A stretch of 64,000 nt of DNA from Veillonella parvula DSM 2008. Its GTDB lineage: Bacteria > Bacillota > Negativicutes > Veillonellales > Veillonellaceae. Location: positions 1,202,501-1,266,500 of the forward strand of contig NC_013520.1 in the NCBI RefSeq assembly GCF_000024945.1. Reading direction: 5' to 3'. Both the position numbers and the translations under genes were made by a program. Below the pieces are notes generated by a model that ran no database searches, was not told the origin of the DNA, and saw nothing but the letters and a program-made list of their open reading frames with translations. Below are positions 8,349-19,354 of this stretch, piece after piece. Position 1 is the stretch's first letter, and each line of letters starts with the position of its first letter.

Positions 8349-9110
8349 TTATATTTCATCTAAAATATTTTGAACCCTTTTCATATCCGTATCACATTGT
8401 TGTTTCCATGTAAGTGCGACACCTGTAATATAGCCTTTACGGGCAAATTCTACATCTGTAGGAACACTTTCAGCACCATAGTCTAGCTCGCCAGCTAACC
8501 AATAATAATCCTGTCCTCTTGAATTAATGCGAGCTTCGATAATATTACTATAGGTTTGTAAGCCTTGGCTCACCATTTTAAAATGGTCCCAATCACATGT
8601 GCCACGTAATGGGAAGTTCACATTTAGTAAACCGCTAAACTGGCCCGCCACATAAATTTTCTTAATCAATTCATGTATAAATGGATACATCTCGTCTCCC
8701 CGTTCAACAGAATATCTCTCAACAGATAATGCTAAACCAGGAATACCGTAAAAACCACTTTCCATAGCTGCTGAAACAGTGCCGGAATACAATACATCAG
8801 AGCCTAAATTAAATCCATGATTAATTCCAGAAATTACAAGATCTGGCATATCATCAGTCAATAAATAACTGAGGCCGAACTTCATGCAATCGGACGGCGT
8901 TCCCGTTAGAGCATAAAGGCGAGGATTTTCATCCTCGCCATTGCAAGCATCTAATTTCAATGGAACCTCGGTCGTCAATGCATGGGATTTAGCACTTTGC
9001 TCATTAGCAGGTGCTACAACGGTAATTCTATAATATTGACTTAAATACGATGCAAGATGACGTAAACCATCTGCTAAAATGCCATCGTCATTACACATTA
9101 AAATATGCAT
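8349..9110 (-). CDS. surE: 5'-nucleotidase SurE
   Basis: This 253-residue metal-dependent survival protein E hydrolyses nucleoside 5'-monophosphates. It starts MHILMCNDDG, with the metal-binding Asp-Asp pair at residues 8-9, and contains TGTPSDC and VISGINHG, both family signatures. I choose the ATG at 9110 because AGGAG lies five bases before it; the GTG two codons upstream would overlap that site. It follows the glycosyltransferase gene by 17 bases and is probably the last gene of that operon. Confidence 0.94.
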   Translation of the reverse strand: MHILMCNDDGILADGLRHLASYLSQYYRITVVAPANEQSAKSHALTTEVPLKLDACNGEDENPRLYALTGTPSDCMKFGLSYLLTDDMPDLVISGINHGFNLGSDVLYSGTVSAAMESGFYGIPGLALSVERYSVERGDEMYPFIHELIKKIYVAGQFSGLLNVNFPLRGTCDWDHFKMVSQGLQTYSNIIEARINSRGQDYYWLAGELDYGAESVPTDVEFARKGYITGVALTWKQQCDTDMKRVQNILDEI

Positions 9111-9127
9111 AGTCACTCCTACAGATT

Positions 9128-10390
9128 CTATTTTTCATTCTTATTCATATTGCCCATACGTGTTAATTTAACATCATCTAAGCCCACAGCTCTCGTATGG
9201 ACTGTATGAGACCATACCTTATTATGACGGCGGAACCACCCTAAAATATTTACTGGAATCCAAGAATACACAAATAATGGATATAGTAAATAGTAGAACC
9301 AAATCTTTGGTGGTACCTTGATTTTCAACAATACAATTAATGGGAATAGATATTGACCAACACCTATAATTGTCCATACAGACATAGGCATAATTTGATA
9401 CAAAATATTTGTATAAATTGGAGTATACGCATTGATGTAGGATAACACCAAGTATACGGTTGTCAACAATAAGAAATAAGGTTGACTCACTTGGAATATA
9501 CCATCCAGAATCATAATATTCCCTGTTTTGATACCAATAGCAAATAATTTAGGAATATATCGCCCCGCACAGTCAAATTGCCCCTGAGCCCATCGTAAAC
9601 GTTGTCTGCAAGAAGCCATCATAGTCGTAACCTTTTCATCGTATACGATAGCATCATGCCCCCAACAAGTACGGATACCATGAGTCAATAGTTTCATGGA
9701 AAATTCCATATCTTCGGTTAAGCTATTGCAATCCCAACCGTATTCGCGAATAATAGATGTACGAATACACATGCCTGTACCACCTAAAGCCGTAGATAAT
9801 CCAAGACGATATTTTGCTAAATGCCACATATGGTTAACCATCCAAAAGGCGATAGAGAACGTACCGGCTACCCAAGAGTCAGTTGGATTTTTAGAGTTCA
9901 AGTAACCTTGAATTACAGACTCACCTTTTTCAAGATGATCATTCATTTCTAACATAAATTGAGGATGTACTAAATTATCGGCATCAAAAATCAGGAATGC
10001 ATCATATTTCCGATCCATTTGTTCTACCCGATCAAACATCCACCCCATGGCATAACCTTTACCTATTTCTTGTTTATTTTCACGTACATGCACATTAGCG
10101 CCAGCAGCACTTGCTACTTCCGCAGTCTTATCTGTACAGTTATCGGCAACTACAAAAATATCGTACAGATCATCTGGATAATCTAGGCCACGTAAGTTTT
10201 TAACTAACTCACCAACAACAGCTTCCTCATTATGAGCACATACAACGATGGCAAAGGAATTTTTAGGGGTATAATTTTTATGTACTCGCGATCGCCACAT
10301 CCCTACGACAGCGAGTATAAAATAATAAACCGTATAAATTACGATTATTACCTGCATAGGAATCAGTAATAGATCCAGTAGGTAATTCAT
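9128..10390 (-). CDS. Membrane glycosyltransferase, family 2
   Basis: This 420-residue processive-type GT2 enzyme has a membrane segment at about residues 5-27, a cytoplasmic GT-A domain, and several C-terminal membrane segments (about 300-400). Visible motifs are AIVVCAHNEE (nucleotide-sugar binding), FDADN (the DxD-like metal site), LTEDMEFSMKL (catalytic Asp) and QRLRWAQGQ (the Q-x-x-R-W motif of processive synthases). Layout resembles poly-N-acetylglucosamine, hyaluronan or cellulose synthase-like enzymes, but no export partner or modification gene is nearby, so the product is unknown. GGAGGAG lies six bases before the chosen ATG. It sits between pssA and surE, suggesting a link to envelope lipid or glycolipid formation. 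That link is inference. Confidence 0.85.
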   Translation of the reverse strand: MNYLLDLLLIPMQVIIVIYTVYYFILAVVGMWRSRVHKNYTPKNSFAIVVCAHNEEAVVGELVKNLRGLDYPDDLYDIFVVADNCTDKTAEVASAAGANVHVRENKQEIGKGYAMGWMFDRVEQMDRKYDAFLIFDADNLVHPQFMLEMNDHLEKGESVIQGYLNSKNPTDSWVAGTFSIAFWMVNHMWHLAKYRLGLSTALGGTGMCIRTSIIREYGWDCNSLTEDMEFSMKLLTHGIRTCWGHDAIVYDEKVTTMMASCRQRLRWAQGQFDCAGRYIPKLFAIGIKTGNIMILDGIFQVSQPYFLLLTTVYLVLSYINAYTPIYTNILYQIMPMSVWTIIGVGQYLFPLIVLLKIKVPPKIWFYYLLYPLFVYSWIPVNILGWFRRHNKVWSHTVHTRAVGLDDVKLTRMGNMNKNEK

Positions 10391-10409
10391 ACTATTCTCC
10401 TCCACACAT

Positions 10410-11081
10410 CTATTTACGCACTATATTTAAAGCCCCGTTAATAAGCCCAAACATTACATAACCAGCAAAAATCATAACGGCCCATGTATGCCAATCATAC
10501 ACGAGACAAGCTACAACAAATATGGCTGTGAGTACAATAGAAAATTTATTGATATAAATCTCACTTTTACCTTTAAAATCGGGATATTTAACTTCACTAA
10601 CCATAAGGAGACCTATACCAATCATACAAATTACCAACACAAATTGAGGTACCGATACGCCACACAATACGTAAGTCGCTGCTAAACATCCAGCGGCTGG
10701 AATTGGTAAACCTTCAAAATAGCCATGAACTTCGTCAGTTTTAATATTAAATCGCGCTAAACGAAATGCACCAAGCACTGCAAAAGCTAATAGTGGCACA
10801 TATGCAATCCATCCTAAACCATATAATTCTTTCATATAAAGCATATAGGCAGGCGCTACACCAAATCCCACTACATCAGACAGAGAATCAAGTTCCCGGC
10901 CCATTGGTCCTGCAACTCCTAAAGCTCTTGCTACGCGCCCATCTAACCCATCTGCTACTAAAGACAATAATATACATATGGCTGCGCAGAATGTATTGTT
11001 AGTAGCAGACAACGTAATACCAAGAACACCAAATGCTAAGTTCGCACTAGTAAATAAATTTGGAATAATAGATTTATTCAT
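10410..11081 (-). CDS. pssA: CDP-diacylglycerol--serine O-phosphatidyltransferase
   Basis: This 223-residue integral membrane enzyme makes phosphatidylserine from CDP-diacylglycerol and serine. It contains the CDP-alcohol phosphotransferase motif running from DGLDGRVAR to ELDSLSD (about residues 45-70). It has about six to eight hydrophobic segments. The chosen ATG (MNKSIIPNLFT) has GGGAGG seven bases upstream and overlaps the end of psd by eight bases. Together with psd it makes phosphatidylethanolamine, the main lipid of many diderm membranes. Confidence 0.94.
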   Translation of the reverse strand: MNKSIIPNLFTSANLAFGVLGITLSATNNTFCAAICILLSLVADGLDGRVARALGVAGPMGRELDSLSDVVGFGVAPAYMLYMKELYGLGWIAYVPLLAFAVLGAFRLARFNIKTDEVHGYFEGLPIPAAGCLAATYVLCGVSVPQFVLVICMIGIGLLMVSEVKYPDFKGKSEIYINKFSIVLTAIFVVACLVYDWHTWAVMIFAGYVMFGLINGALNIVRK

Positions 11082-11715
11082 GTCGTAACCTCCCGATAAT
11101 AGTGTCCCCACCTGTAATATGTTGACCTTTTTCCACGAACAACTCTACATTCTTATCCATATAGAGCTCAGTACAGGAACCGAACTTAATCATCCCGTAC
11201 AACTGACCGCGTTCAAGTACACTATCTAGGTCTGTCCAAGATACGATACGTCTTGCTAAAAGGCCCGCAATTTGCGTTACTAATACGGAAGTACGATCAT
11301 TTTCAATACAAATAGTATGACGTTCATTTTCAAAACCTACATCATCTTTGAAAGCTGGTAGGAAACTCCCCATCGTATAGTGACGATATGTAATTTTACC
11401 ATCAATAGGCGCACGATTAGCATGCACGTCAAAAACAGATAAGAAAATAGTTACTTTTTTACACTCTTTGTGTAAGTAAATATCTTCGTATACATCAGAA
11501 ATATCCATGATTTTACCGTCCGCTGGGGATAAAATCAAATCTGGATCTTGAGGGATTACACGTTTAGGATTTCTAAAGAAATTGACGAAAAATAATGCCA
11601 GAATAAATGAAATAATCGCAATTACATAATGTCCTAAATATCCTAACACCACAGTGATAATGAGCATAGCTCCTATCAGAGGAAACCCTTCCTTAATTAT
11701 TGGTCCTGTAGGCAC
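11074..11715 (-). CDS. psd: Phosphatidylserine decarboxylase proenzyme
   Basis: This 213-residue short-form decarboxylase converts phosphatidylserine to phosphatidylethanolamine. It is predicted to self-cleave between Gly179 and Ser180 (IKFGSCTE) to create the pyruvoyl group. SPADG (63-67) and FDVHANR (95-101) are family motifs. Two hydrophobic segments near residues 8-48 anchor it to the membrane. The start is a GTG preceded by GAGGAG. It is upstream of pssA in the same operon, so the two steps of PE synthesis are encoded together. Confidence 0.93.
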   Translation of the reverse strand: MPTGPIIKEGFPLIGAMLIITVVLGYLGHYVIAIISFILALFFVNFFRNPKRVIPQDPDLILSPADGKIMDISDVYEDIYLHKECKKVTIFLSVFDVHANRAPIDGKITYRHYTMGSFLPAFKDDVGFENERHTICIENDRTSVLVTQIAGLLARRIVSWTDLDSVLERGQLYGMIKFGSCTELYMDKNVELFVEKGQHITGGDTIIGRLRHE

Positions 11716-11729
11716 GATTCAACACTCCT

Positions 11730-12452
11730 CTATTTATTTCTAATAACGGTCCACATAAACTTTGGAATAGCCAACATGCGGCCAATCCGTTGAGGTTCTA
11801 AATATAATCGATACAACCATTCAAGTCGATTTTGTTGCATCCATTCTGGGGCCCGAGGAATATTACCTGCCAAGACATCAAAGGAACCACCAATTCCGAT
11901 GGCAACTACGCCATCGAGGTGACTCAACTTTTCTGCAATCCATTGTTCTTGCTTTGGCACACCTAAGGCAACAAATACCAATTTTGCCTTAGAATCAGCT
12001 ATAGATTTAATGATTTCTTGTTCCTCTGCACTATCAAAGAATCCGTCATGAATTCCTGCTATATTTAATACACCTACCTGAGCAGATACATTATCAATCG
12101 CTCGTTGAGCAACACCTGGTGCCGCCCCCAAGCAGTATACAGGAATTTGATGAGTCGCCGCAACTTTAAACAATTCCTTAGTTACGTCTACGCCTGTTAC
12201 ACGTTCAGGCACATGTTCTCCTTGACGCTCTGCAGCCCACAAAATGCCAGCCCCATCGGGAACGACAAGACTAGCATTATTCAATATGGAGTGCAATGTA
12301 GGATTTTCATTAGCCAACATAACCATTTCTGCATTAGCCGTTGCTACTAAATGTAGCCCCGGCTGTTCAGTTAATTGTAAAATACGTTGGACTGCCTCAT
12401 CCATTGTGACACAATCGATAGGCACAGATAAAACAGAAATACGTTTATTCAA
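11730..12452 (-). CDS. WecG/TagA/CpsF family glycosyltransferase
   Basis: This 240-residue family GT26 enzyme has a characteristic N-terminal VPIDCVTMDEAV, TANAEMV, the PDGAGILWAA segment holding the proposed catalytic Asp, and ALGVPKQEQWI further on. Known members add N-acetylmannosamine or a related sugar to a lipid-linked GlcNAc in teichoic acid, common antigen or capsule assembly. Acceptor and donor here are unknown. The start is TTG, with GGAG seven bases before it. It lies between guaB and psd on the same strand with only 14 bases to psd, so it probably belongs to the psd-pssA-GT2-surE envelope unit. Confidence 0.9.
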   Translation of the reverse strand: MNKRISVLSVPIDCVTMDEAVQRILQLTEQPGLHLVATANAEMVMLANENPTLHSILNNASLVVPDGAGILWAAERQGEHVPERVTGVDVTKELFKVAATHQIPVYCLGAAPGVAQRAIDNVSAQVGVLNIAGIHDGFFDSAEEQEIIKSIADSKAKLVFVALGVPKQEQWIAEKLSHLDGVVAIGIGGSFDVLAGNIPRAPEWMQQNRLEWLYRLYLEPQRIGRMLAIPKFMWTVIRNK

Positions 12453-12467
12453 TGTAATACTCCATTA

Positions 12468-13996
<1,529 letters not shown>

Positions 13997-13998
13997 CC

Positions 13999-14184
13999 TT
14001 AGCGTTCAGACCGCAAAATGCCGCCTTCCATATAATCATCTTTTTTCATATCTACGAAGATAACTTTTACTGCATCAGCAGGAACATTTACGATATCAAC
14101 CGCAGCTTTTGTGATTGCTTCACCTAATTGTTTCTTTTGTTCTTTTGTGCGCCCTTCTACAAGCTCTACATGAATAATTGGCAT
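13999..14184 (-). CDS. 4-oxalocrotonate tautomerase family protein
   Basis: This 61-residue tautomerase starts MPIIHVELVEGRT. After removal of Met the N-terminal Pro1 is the general base of this superfamily, and Arg11-type basic residues follow (EGRTKEQK). GGAGG lies five bases before this ATG. The longer open frame upstream is not needed. The physiological substrate of such single-copy tautomerases in Firmicutes (YwhB-like) is not known. It is a single-gene unit closed by a strong terminator. Confidence 0.9.
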   Translation of the reverse strand: MPIIHVELVEGRTKEQKKQLGEAITKAAVDIVNVPADAVKVIFVDMKKDDYMEGGILRSER

Positions 14185-14316
14185 ATTAACCTCCATAGAT
14201 GAAAAAATGAAATAAATTGTTTGTTCTATTATACGGTATGAGGAACATATAGACAAGGGAAAAAGCCAGATAAAATCTAATATTATCAATACTTATGTAC
14301 TTATTATTCCTACCTC

Positions 14317-16359
14317 TTAATTATACAATATTCTTAGGAATTTTTCACCAAATCTTTTTTCTAATTCTTCTTTCATGACAGATTCTAATTTTTCTATTCC
14401 AAATTGATTTGCAAAATCTAGTACATCCTTACGAGCCTCTACTAAAATTTCAATATCTTTAATGATATTTGCAACGCGTAAATCTGGCAGCCCCGATTGA
14501 GCTAAACCAAATAATTGACCAGATCCGCGAAGCAATAAATCTTGCTCCGCAAGCTCAAATCCATCCTGGATTTGTTCCATCAGCTTTAAACGCTCTTGAC
14601 TTACATCATTTTTAGAATCACTAACAAGAATACAATAGGACTGATAAGCGCCACGACCTACACGGCCCCGCAACTGATGTAGCTGAGACAGACCAAATCG
14701 CTCTGCCCCTTCAACGCACATAATAGTCGCATTTGGCACATTAACACCAACTTCGATAACTGTAGTAGAAACAAGTAATGAAATTTCACCCTTATGAAAG
14801 GCATTCATCACTTCATCTTTTTCACTCGGTTTCATACGACCGTGAACGAGACCCACTTCATAGGCCTTATAAAAGTACTCTTTTAATTCTAGATACAATT
14901 CCTCAGCGGCTTGCAAGTCTAATTTTTCGGATTCTTCTACAAGAGGGCACACCACGTAGACCTGACGCCCTTCTGCCATTTCCTTGCCGAAGAAAGTGCA
15001 TAATCTATCTTTATAAGAACTATCTACAGCATATGTTTTAACTGGTTTTCGACCTGGTGGCATTTCTTTGATTAAGGATACTGCCAAATCACCATATACG
15101 GATAATGTCATGGTACGAGGAATCGGTGTAGCCGTCATGATAAGCACATGAGGATATGTCCCCTTTTGTTGTAATCTTGCCCGTTGTTCTACACCGAAAC
15201 GATGTTGCTCATCGATGATAACAAGGCCCAAATTATGAAAATTAACATTTTCTTGAATAAGAGCATGCGTTCCAATAATCATATGGATACTGCCATCTGC
15301 TAAGCCCTCATAGATGCATTCTTTCTCTTTTTTCGTAGTGGAGCCAGTTAATAGTTCTATGGTAATACCTAAATTAGCACATACAGTTCGTATCCCTTCA
15401 TAATGTTGAGCCGCTAGAATTTCCGTAGGGGCCATCAATGCCCCCTGATACCCATTTTCGATAGCTTTTAATAAACCTAAGGTAGCCACAATAGTTTTAC
15501 CTGAGCCTACATCACCTTGCAACAAACGTTGCATAGGTCGTTCATCTTCCATATCAATACGAATATCCTCTAACGCTCGTTGTTGATCACCTGTTAAGGA
15601 AAACGGTAAATTCTCTATACACCGAGCCATTAGTTCCCCGTTTGGTCCCATTTTTGGACCTCTGTGGCATTGCTCTTTACTTCGCAACAAAGCTAAGCCA
15701 GCTTGCATGACGAACAACTCCTCATAGGCCAATTGATGACGAGCCTCTTTGTAATGCTCTGAGGAGTCTGGAAAATGCATCATCTTAAAAGCATCATAGC
15801 GACTCATATAATGATGACTTTCACGAACCTCCACAGGTAAAATCTCTGGTAACTCATGATTAGCTGCGAACCAATTGCGTACAGATGAACGAACCACAAA
15901 CTGAGATACCCCATCAGCAAGCGCATAAATAGGAACGATACCTCGATCTGGTTCACCACTATCTCCTAAATTTTCCATTTGCGGTGTATTCATTTGCATA
16001 GTACCATACTGAAACTCAGCTTTACCATATGCATATATACGTTGTCCCTTTTTGTAAAAGTTCTTTTTATATCCTTGATTAAACAAAACAATCTTCAGAG
16101 GTCCTGTGCCATCTGCAATGACGACCTCTAAAATAGACAATCGAGGACGAGGTCGCTTTTCTTGTACGGCAATAACAGTACCCACCACACCGCCTGTCAT
16201 ACCTGATTTTAAATCACCAATTCTATACATCGTACGGCGATCTTCATAGGTTCTAGGGAAGTAAGTCAATAAGGATGTAACATTGGTAATTCCCAACTTA
16301 TGCAATTGTTTCTCGCGACCAGGACCAATTCCCTTTATAGTCGTCAATCGTTCATCCAT
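14317..16359 (-). CDS. recG: ATP-dependent DNA helicase RecG
   Basis: This 680-residue branched-DNA helicase acts in recombination and fork restart. Order of parts: an N-terminal wedge/OB-fold domain (about 50-160) that splits the fork, a helicase domain with Walker A GDVGSGKT, the DEQHRFG box specific to RecG, TATPIPRT (motif III), then the C-terminal helicase domain with QLRGRVGRG and the TRG-type end. Length matches the family. GGAG precedes the ATG. It is divergent from rpmB across a 223-base gap that holds the rpmB promoter. recG next to rpmB is common in Firmicutes. Confidence 0.96.
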   Translation of the reverse strand: MDERLTTIKGIGPGREKQLHKLGITNVTSLLTYFPRTYEDRRTMYRIGDLKSGMTGGVVGTVIAVQEKRPRPRLSILEVVIADGTGPLKIVLFNQGYKKNFYKKGQRIYAYGKAEFQYGTMQMNTPQMENLGDSGEPDRGIVPIYALADGVSQFVVRSSVRNWFAANHELPEILPVEVRESHHYMSRYDAFKMMHFPDSSEHYKEARHQLAYEELFVMQAGLALLRSKEQCHRGPKMGPNGELMARCIENLPFSLTGDQQRALEDIRIDMEDERPMQRLLQGDVGSGKTIVATLGLLKAIENGYQGALMAPTEILAAQHYEGIRTVCANLGITIELLTGSTTKKEKECIYEGLADGSIHMIIGTHALIQENVNFHNLGLVIIDEQHRFGVEQRARLQQKGTYPHVLIMTATPIPRTMTLSVYGDLAVSLIKEMPPGRKPVKTYAVDSSYKDRLCTFFGKEMAEGRQVYVVCPLVEESEKLDLQAAEELYLELKEYFYKAYEVGLVHGRMKPSEKDEVMNAFHKGEISLLVSTTVIEVGVNVPNATIMCVEGAERFGLSQLHQLRGRVGRGAYQSYCILVSDSKNDVSQERLKLMEQIQDGFELAEQDLLLRGSGQLFGLAQSGLPDLRVANIIKDIEILVEARKDVLDFANQFGIEKLESVMKEELEKRFGEKFLRILYN

Positions 16360-16513
16360 AAAAACTCCTTTAAATATACGATAAACACATGAGATATATC
16401 CAATTTCTGTATATCCTTGTGCAAAAGCCCTTTCATATCTTAGAATATGATATATAGTATACCTTATATTGTAGTATATTTCATAAAAAGAGCAATATGT
16501 ACGACAAAAATAC

Positions 16514-16542
16514 TTGCTTTAAGCTATTCTTTATGATAATAT
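16514..16542 (+). promoter_or_regulatory. Promoter of rpmB
   Basis: -35 TTGCTT (16514-16519) and -10 TAATAT (16537-16542) are separated by 17 bases, about 40 bases before the rpmB start codon. Confidence 0.75.
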
Positions 16543-16582
16543 ACTTTTGTTATGTTATAGATTAAGCTTGGAGGTGGAAACT

Positions 16583-16771
16583 ATGGCAAACCTTTGCGAA
16601 GTATGTGGTAAATCCACATCTAGCGGTATGAACGTGAGTCATTCTCACATTCGCACAAGAAAAACTTGGAAACCGAACATTCAAAGAGTACGGGCGGTTG
16701 TAGACGGTGCTACTAAAAAAGTAAACGTATGCACTCGCTGCCTTCGTTCTAATAAAATTACACGCGCGTAA
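16583..16771 (+). CDS. rpmB: 50S ribosomal protein L28
   Basis: This 62-residue large-subunit ribosomal protein starts MANLCEVCGKSTSSG and ends with VCTRCLRSNKITRA. The two Cys pairs (CEVC and CTRC) mark the zinc-ribbon form of L28. GGAGGTG lies eight bases before the ATG. The frame is open 12 codons further upstream, but those codons contain the ribosome binding site. It is a single gene on the plus strand, followed by tandem hairpins. Confidence 0.97.
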   Translation: MANLCEVCGKSTSSGMNVSHSHIRTRKTWKPNIQRVRAVVDGATKKVNVCTRCLRSNKITRA

Positions 16772-16792
16772 AATAAAAAGTACATGTACTCT

Positions 16793-16852
16793 TTGGGGTT
16801 CTAGAGCCCCAAAAAAGCAGTTAGTTCAAATTGAACTAACTGCTTTTTTTGT
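16793..16852. terminator. Bidirectional terminator between rpmB and dgt
   Basis: There are two hairpins. A small GGGG/CCCC hairpin around TTCTAGAG lies at about 16795-16812. A 14-bp stem (AGCAGTTAGTTCAA with a one-base centre) lies at 16816-16844, flanked by A6 on the left and T7 on the right. It therefore serves rpmB on the plus strand and dgt on the minus strand. Confidence 0.92.
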
Positions 16853-16855
16853 TAT

Positions 16856-17845
16856 TTATAATGTAATGTTTGGAATATAGTATTGTTTAAATAGCTTAAT
16901 AGCATATTGATCTGTTAAGCCTGCCACATAATCCACTACATCAAGTGTAGAATAAAACTCTTTTCCAGTTTCACAACCTTCCATATCATTAGGGTGTTCC
17001 ATGAAGTGAGTGAATAAATTTTTCACCACATGGGATGCCTTTTTGCGATCCGGAATTAAAGCTGGTGCCAAATAAACATATTTAAACATAAATTGACGGA
17101 ATAGATTCATCGTCATTTCCACATCAGCAGACATGGATATAGCTGGCTTATCCAAGGATTCGCGTACCATATCCTCAACCATTGCAGTAATCATACTAGA
17201 TGGAGTCATACCAAAATGCTCGCGCACTTCAAAAGGTAACTCCTCTGCCGTCAACATACCTGCCCGTTGGGCATCATCAAAATCATGACATAAATACGCA
17301 ATGCGGTCTACAATACGAATAATTTGCCCCTCTAAAGTCACAGGAATTGTAGCCCCTGTATGACCTACGATGCCATCTCGAACAACGGTGGTTAAATTGA
17401 GACCTTGATGATCACCATGTCTTTCTAATACTTCAACCATGCGCAAACTTTGCTCATTATGATTAAAGTGTCCCACCATATCTCGCAATGCATATTCACC
17501 TACATGACCAAATGGTGTATGCCCCACATCATGGCCCATGGCAATAGCTTCCACAAGGTCTTCATTTAAACGTAATGCACGAGCTACAGTACGACCAATT
17601 TGACCTACCTCAAGGGTATGAGTCATGCGTGTCCGATAATGGTCACCTGGCGCAATATATACCTGTGTCTTATGCTTTAACCGTCTAAAACATTTACTAT
17701 GAATGATGCGATCCCGATCGCGTTGAAACGCGGTTCTAAGTGAATCAGGCTCTTCTTCTATATCACGGATTGCATCGCGGCTTTTAGCTGCATAGGGAGA
17801 CAGAAGCAAAGCCTCCCTCTCCTCTATTTGTTCACGTATATTCAT
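16856..17845 (-). CDS. dgt: Deoxyguanosinetriphosphate triphosphohydrolase-like protein
   Basis: This 329-residue HD-domain nucleotidase would cleave dNTPs to deoxynucleoside plus triphosphate. The HD motif HDVGHTPFGH and upstream RMTHTLEV supply the metal-binding His and Asp residues, and RDRIIHSKCFRRLKHKTQV is the family N-terminal signature. Length fits the shorter type II dGTPase-like group. The exact dNTP preference cannot be told from sequence. Its start overlaps the ppsR stop by four bases, so it is in the ccpN-ppsR unit. Confidence 0.93.
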   Translation of the reverse strand: MNIREQIEEREALLLSPYAAKSRDAIRDIEEEPDSLRTAFQRDRDRIIHSKCFRRLKHKTQVYIAPGDHYRTRMTHTLEVGQIGRTVARALRLNEDLVEAIAMGHDVGHTPFGHVGEYALRDMVGHFNHNEQSLRMVEVLERHGDHQGLNLTTVVRDGIVGHTGATIPVTLEGQIIRIVDRIAYLCHDFDDAQRAGMLTAEELPFEVREHFGMTPSSMITAMVEDMVRESLDKPAISMSADVEMTMNLFRQFMFKYVYLAPALIPDRKKASHVVKNLFTHFMEHPNDMEGCETGKEFYSTLDVVDYVAGLTDQYAIKLFKQYYIPNITL

Positions 17846-18663
17846 TTACCCTCCGATGCGCGATTTTTATCAATCAATTGCATAACAAGGGAAGCTGTTT
17901 CTTCAATGGATTTATTAGAAACATCTAACACTTGGCAGTGCAAACGACGCATGATAGCCTTTGCATAATCCAATTCAGATTGAATACGCTCAATAGATGC
18001 ATAATTTGCTTCGTCTTCAAGACCGATAGCGCGTAAACGTTCACTTCGAATATTATTTAATTTGTATGGATCTATAATAAGGCCCACGATTTTTTTTGCC
18101 GGAATTTTGAATAATTCTTCTGGCAACGGTACCTCTGGCACTAGTGGCAAATTTGCGGCTTTAATCTTTTTATATGCCAAGAACATGGACAATGGTGTCT
18201 TACTAGTTCTAGATACACCAATAATAACTATGTCTGCCTTTTCAAAACCAGATGGATTTTTACCATCATCATATTTCACGGCAAACTCAATAGCTTCAAC
18301 CTTTTTAAAATACTCTTGGTCGAGCTTATGAACCATACCTGCTGTCATGCGAGGTTTAGTAGTCGCGATAGTACCAACTGCATCGAGAACAGGGCCCATA
18401 ATATCCACAGCCGGAATATTATATTCAGCCACCTTCTCATGCAAATACTTACGTAAAGACGCAGATACAATGGTATGGCAAATAACATGATTCCCAAGTT
18501 TTGCGTCGTCTATAACCTCATCAATTTGGCTTTCACTATCAATATAGGGAATGCGGACAATTTCAATTTGCTCCTTATCATATTGACTCGCCGTAGCTCT
18601 CGCTACAGCCTCAGCAGTTTCCCCCAGGGAATCCGATATTGCATAAATAATTTTTTCTGCCAT
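17842..18663 (-). CDS. ppsR: Pyruvate, water dikinase regulatory protein (bifunctional kinase/phosphorylase)
   Basis: This 273-residue DUF299-family protein starts AEKIIYAISDSLGETAEAVA and has the nucleotide-binding loop GVSRTSKTPLSMFLA (about 148-162). Known members use ADP to phosphorylate a threonine beside the catalytic histidine of PEP synthase or pyruvate phosphate dikinase, switching it off, and reverse this with phosphate. The likely target, ppsA, is only 740 bases upstream and carries the needed GGMTCH sequence. Thus regulator and target are co-located. The ccpN-ppsR pairing also occurs in Bacillus (yqzB-yqfL). Confidence 0.94.
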   Translation of the reverse strand: MAEKIIYAISDSLGETAEAVARATASQYDKEQIEIVRIPYIDSESQIDEVIDDAKLGNHVICHTIVSASLRKYLHEKVAEYNIPAVDIMGPVLDAVGTIATTKPRMTAGMVHKLDQEYFKKVEAIEFAVKYDDGKNPSGFEKADIVIIGVSRTSKTPLSMFLAYKKIKAANLPLVPEVPLPEELFKIPAKKIVGLIIDPYKLNNIRSERLRAIGLEDEANYASIERIQSELDYAKAIMRRLHCQVLDVSNKSIEETASLVMQLIDKNRASEGK

Positions 18664-18673
18664 TCTATCAACC

Positions 18674-19303
18674 TCAGTGTATGCTACATTCTAAAAATAC
18701 TTTTGCTACCGTCGTTTTTGATACACGGCCCACAACCTTTGAGCGTTTCTTGTTACCTACATCCTCACGAACGACGACAGGTAAACAATCTACTTCATAA
18801 TCTATCATTTTCTGTGCAGCCTCTACCAAAGTATCGGTAGGCTCCACCGCTATAACCTTGCTTACAGGGGTCATAATCATGGATATAGGCATGGTATGCG
18901 AATCTGTTTGTCCCATAGAGGCGCGTAATAAATCTTTCCGAGATACCACACCCATTAGGTATGAGCCATCACACACTAATATGGTACCTACATCCTCTGT
19001 AAATAATGTGACAATTGTATCATACAAACTCGTATCCCCATTGACCACGACTGCTTGAGATAATACATCACTTACCAGAAATGACTTTAATCGCTCAGCC
19101 GTTTGTGTTTCCTTTGAAAGTCCTACATAGTAATAGCCTACGTTTGGACGTGCATCTAACACACCTAACATGGTCAATACAGATAAATCTGAGCGCAGCG
19201 CAGATCTTGTGACCTCTAAATGTTCAGCAATGGCACTACCTGTTACAGGACCTTCTTCGCGAACGATTTGAGCAATTTGTTCTTGTCGTTTCGACAGTTT
19301 CAC
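18674..19303 (-). CDS. ccpN: CcpN-like transcriptional repressor with HTH and CBS domains
   Basis: This 209-residue protein starts at a GTG (VKLSKRQEQIAQIV) preceded by GGGGG seven bases upstream. An N-terminal winged helix-turn-helix (about 1-60, with GSAIAEHLEVTRSALRSDL) is followed by two CBS domains (about 75-200; VLVCDGSYLMGVVSRKDL and the PISMIMTPV linker). The family member CcpN of Bacillus represses gluconeogenic genes and senses nucleotides through the CBS pair. Lying between ppsA and ppsR, it probably controls ppsA. Target sites are inferred, not shown. The gene ends 10 bases before ppsR. Confidence 0.92.
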   Translation of the reverse strand: MKLSKRQEQIAQIVREEGPVTGSAIAEHLEVTRSALRSDLSVLTMLGVLDARPNVGYYYVGLSKETQTAERLKSFLVSDVLSQAVVVNGDTSLYDTIVTLFTEDVGTILVCDGSYLMGVVSRKDLLRASMGQTDSHTMPISMIMTPVSKVIAVEPTDTLVEAAQKMIDYEVDCLPVVVREDVGNKKRSKVVGRVSKTTVAKVFLECSIH

Positions 19304-19354
19304 ACGGTAACCCCCTTTCATCTCTGTTTGTATTATATCGTAAGTTACCATTCA

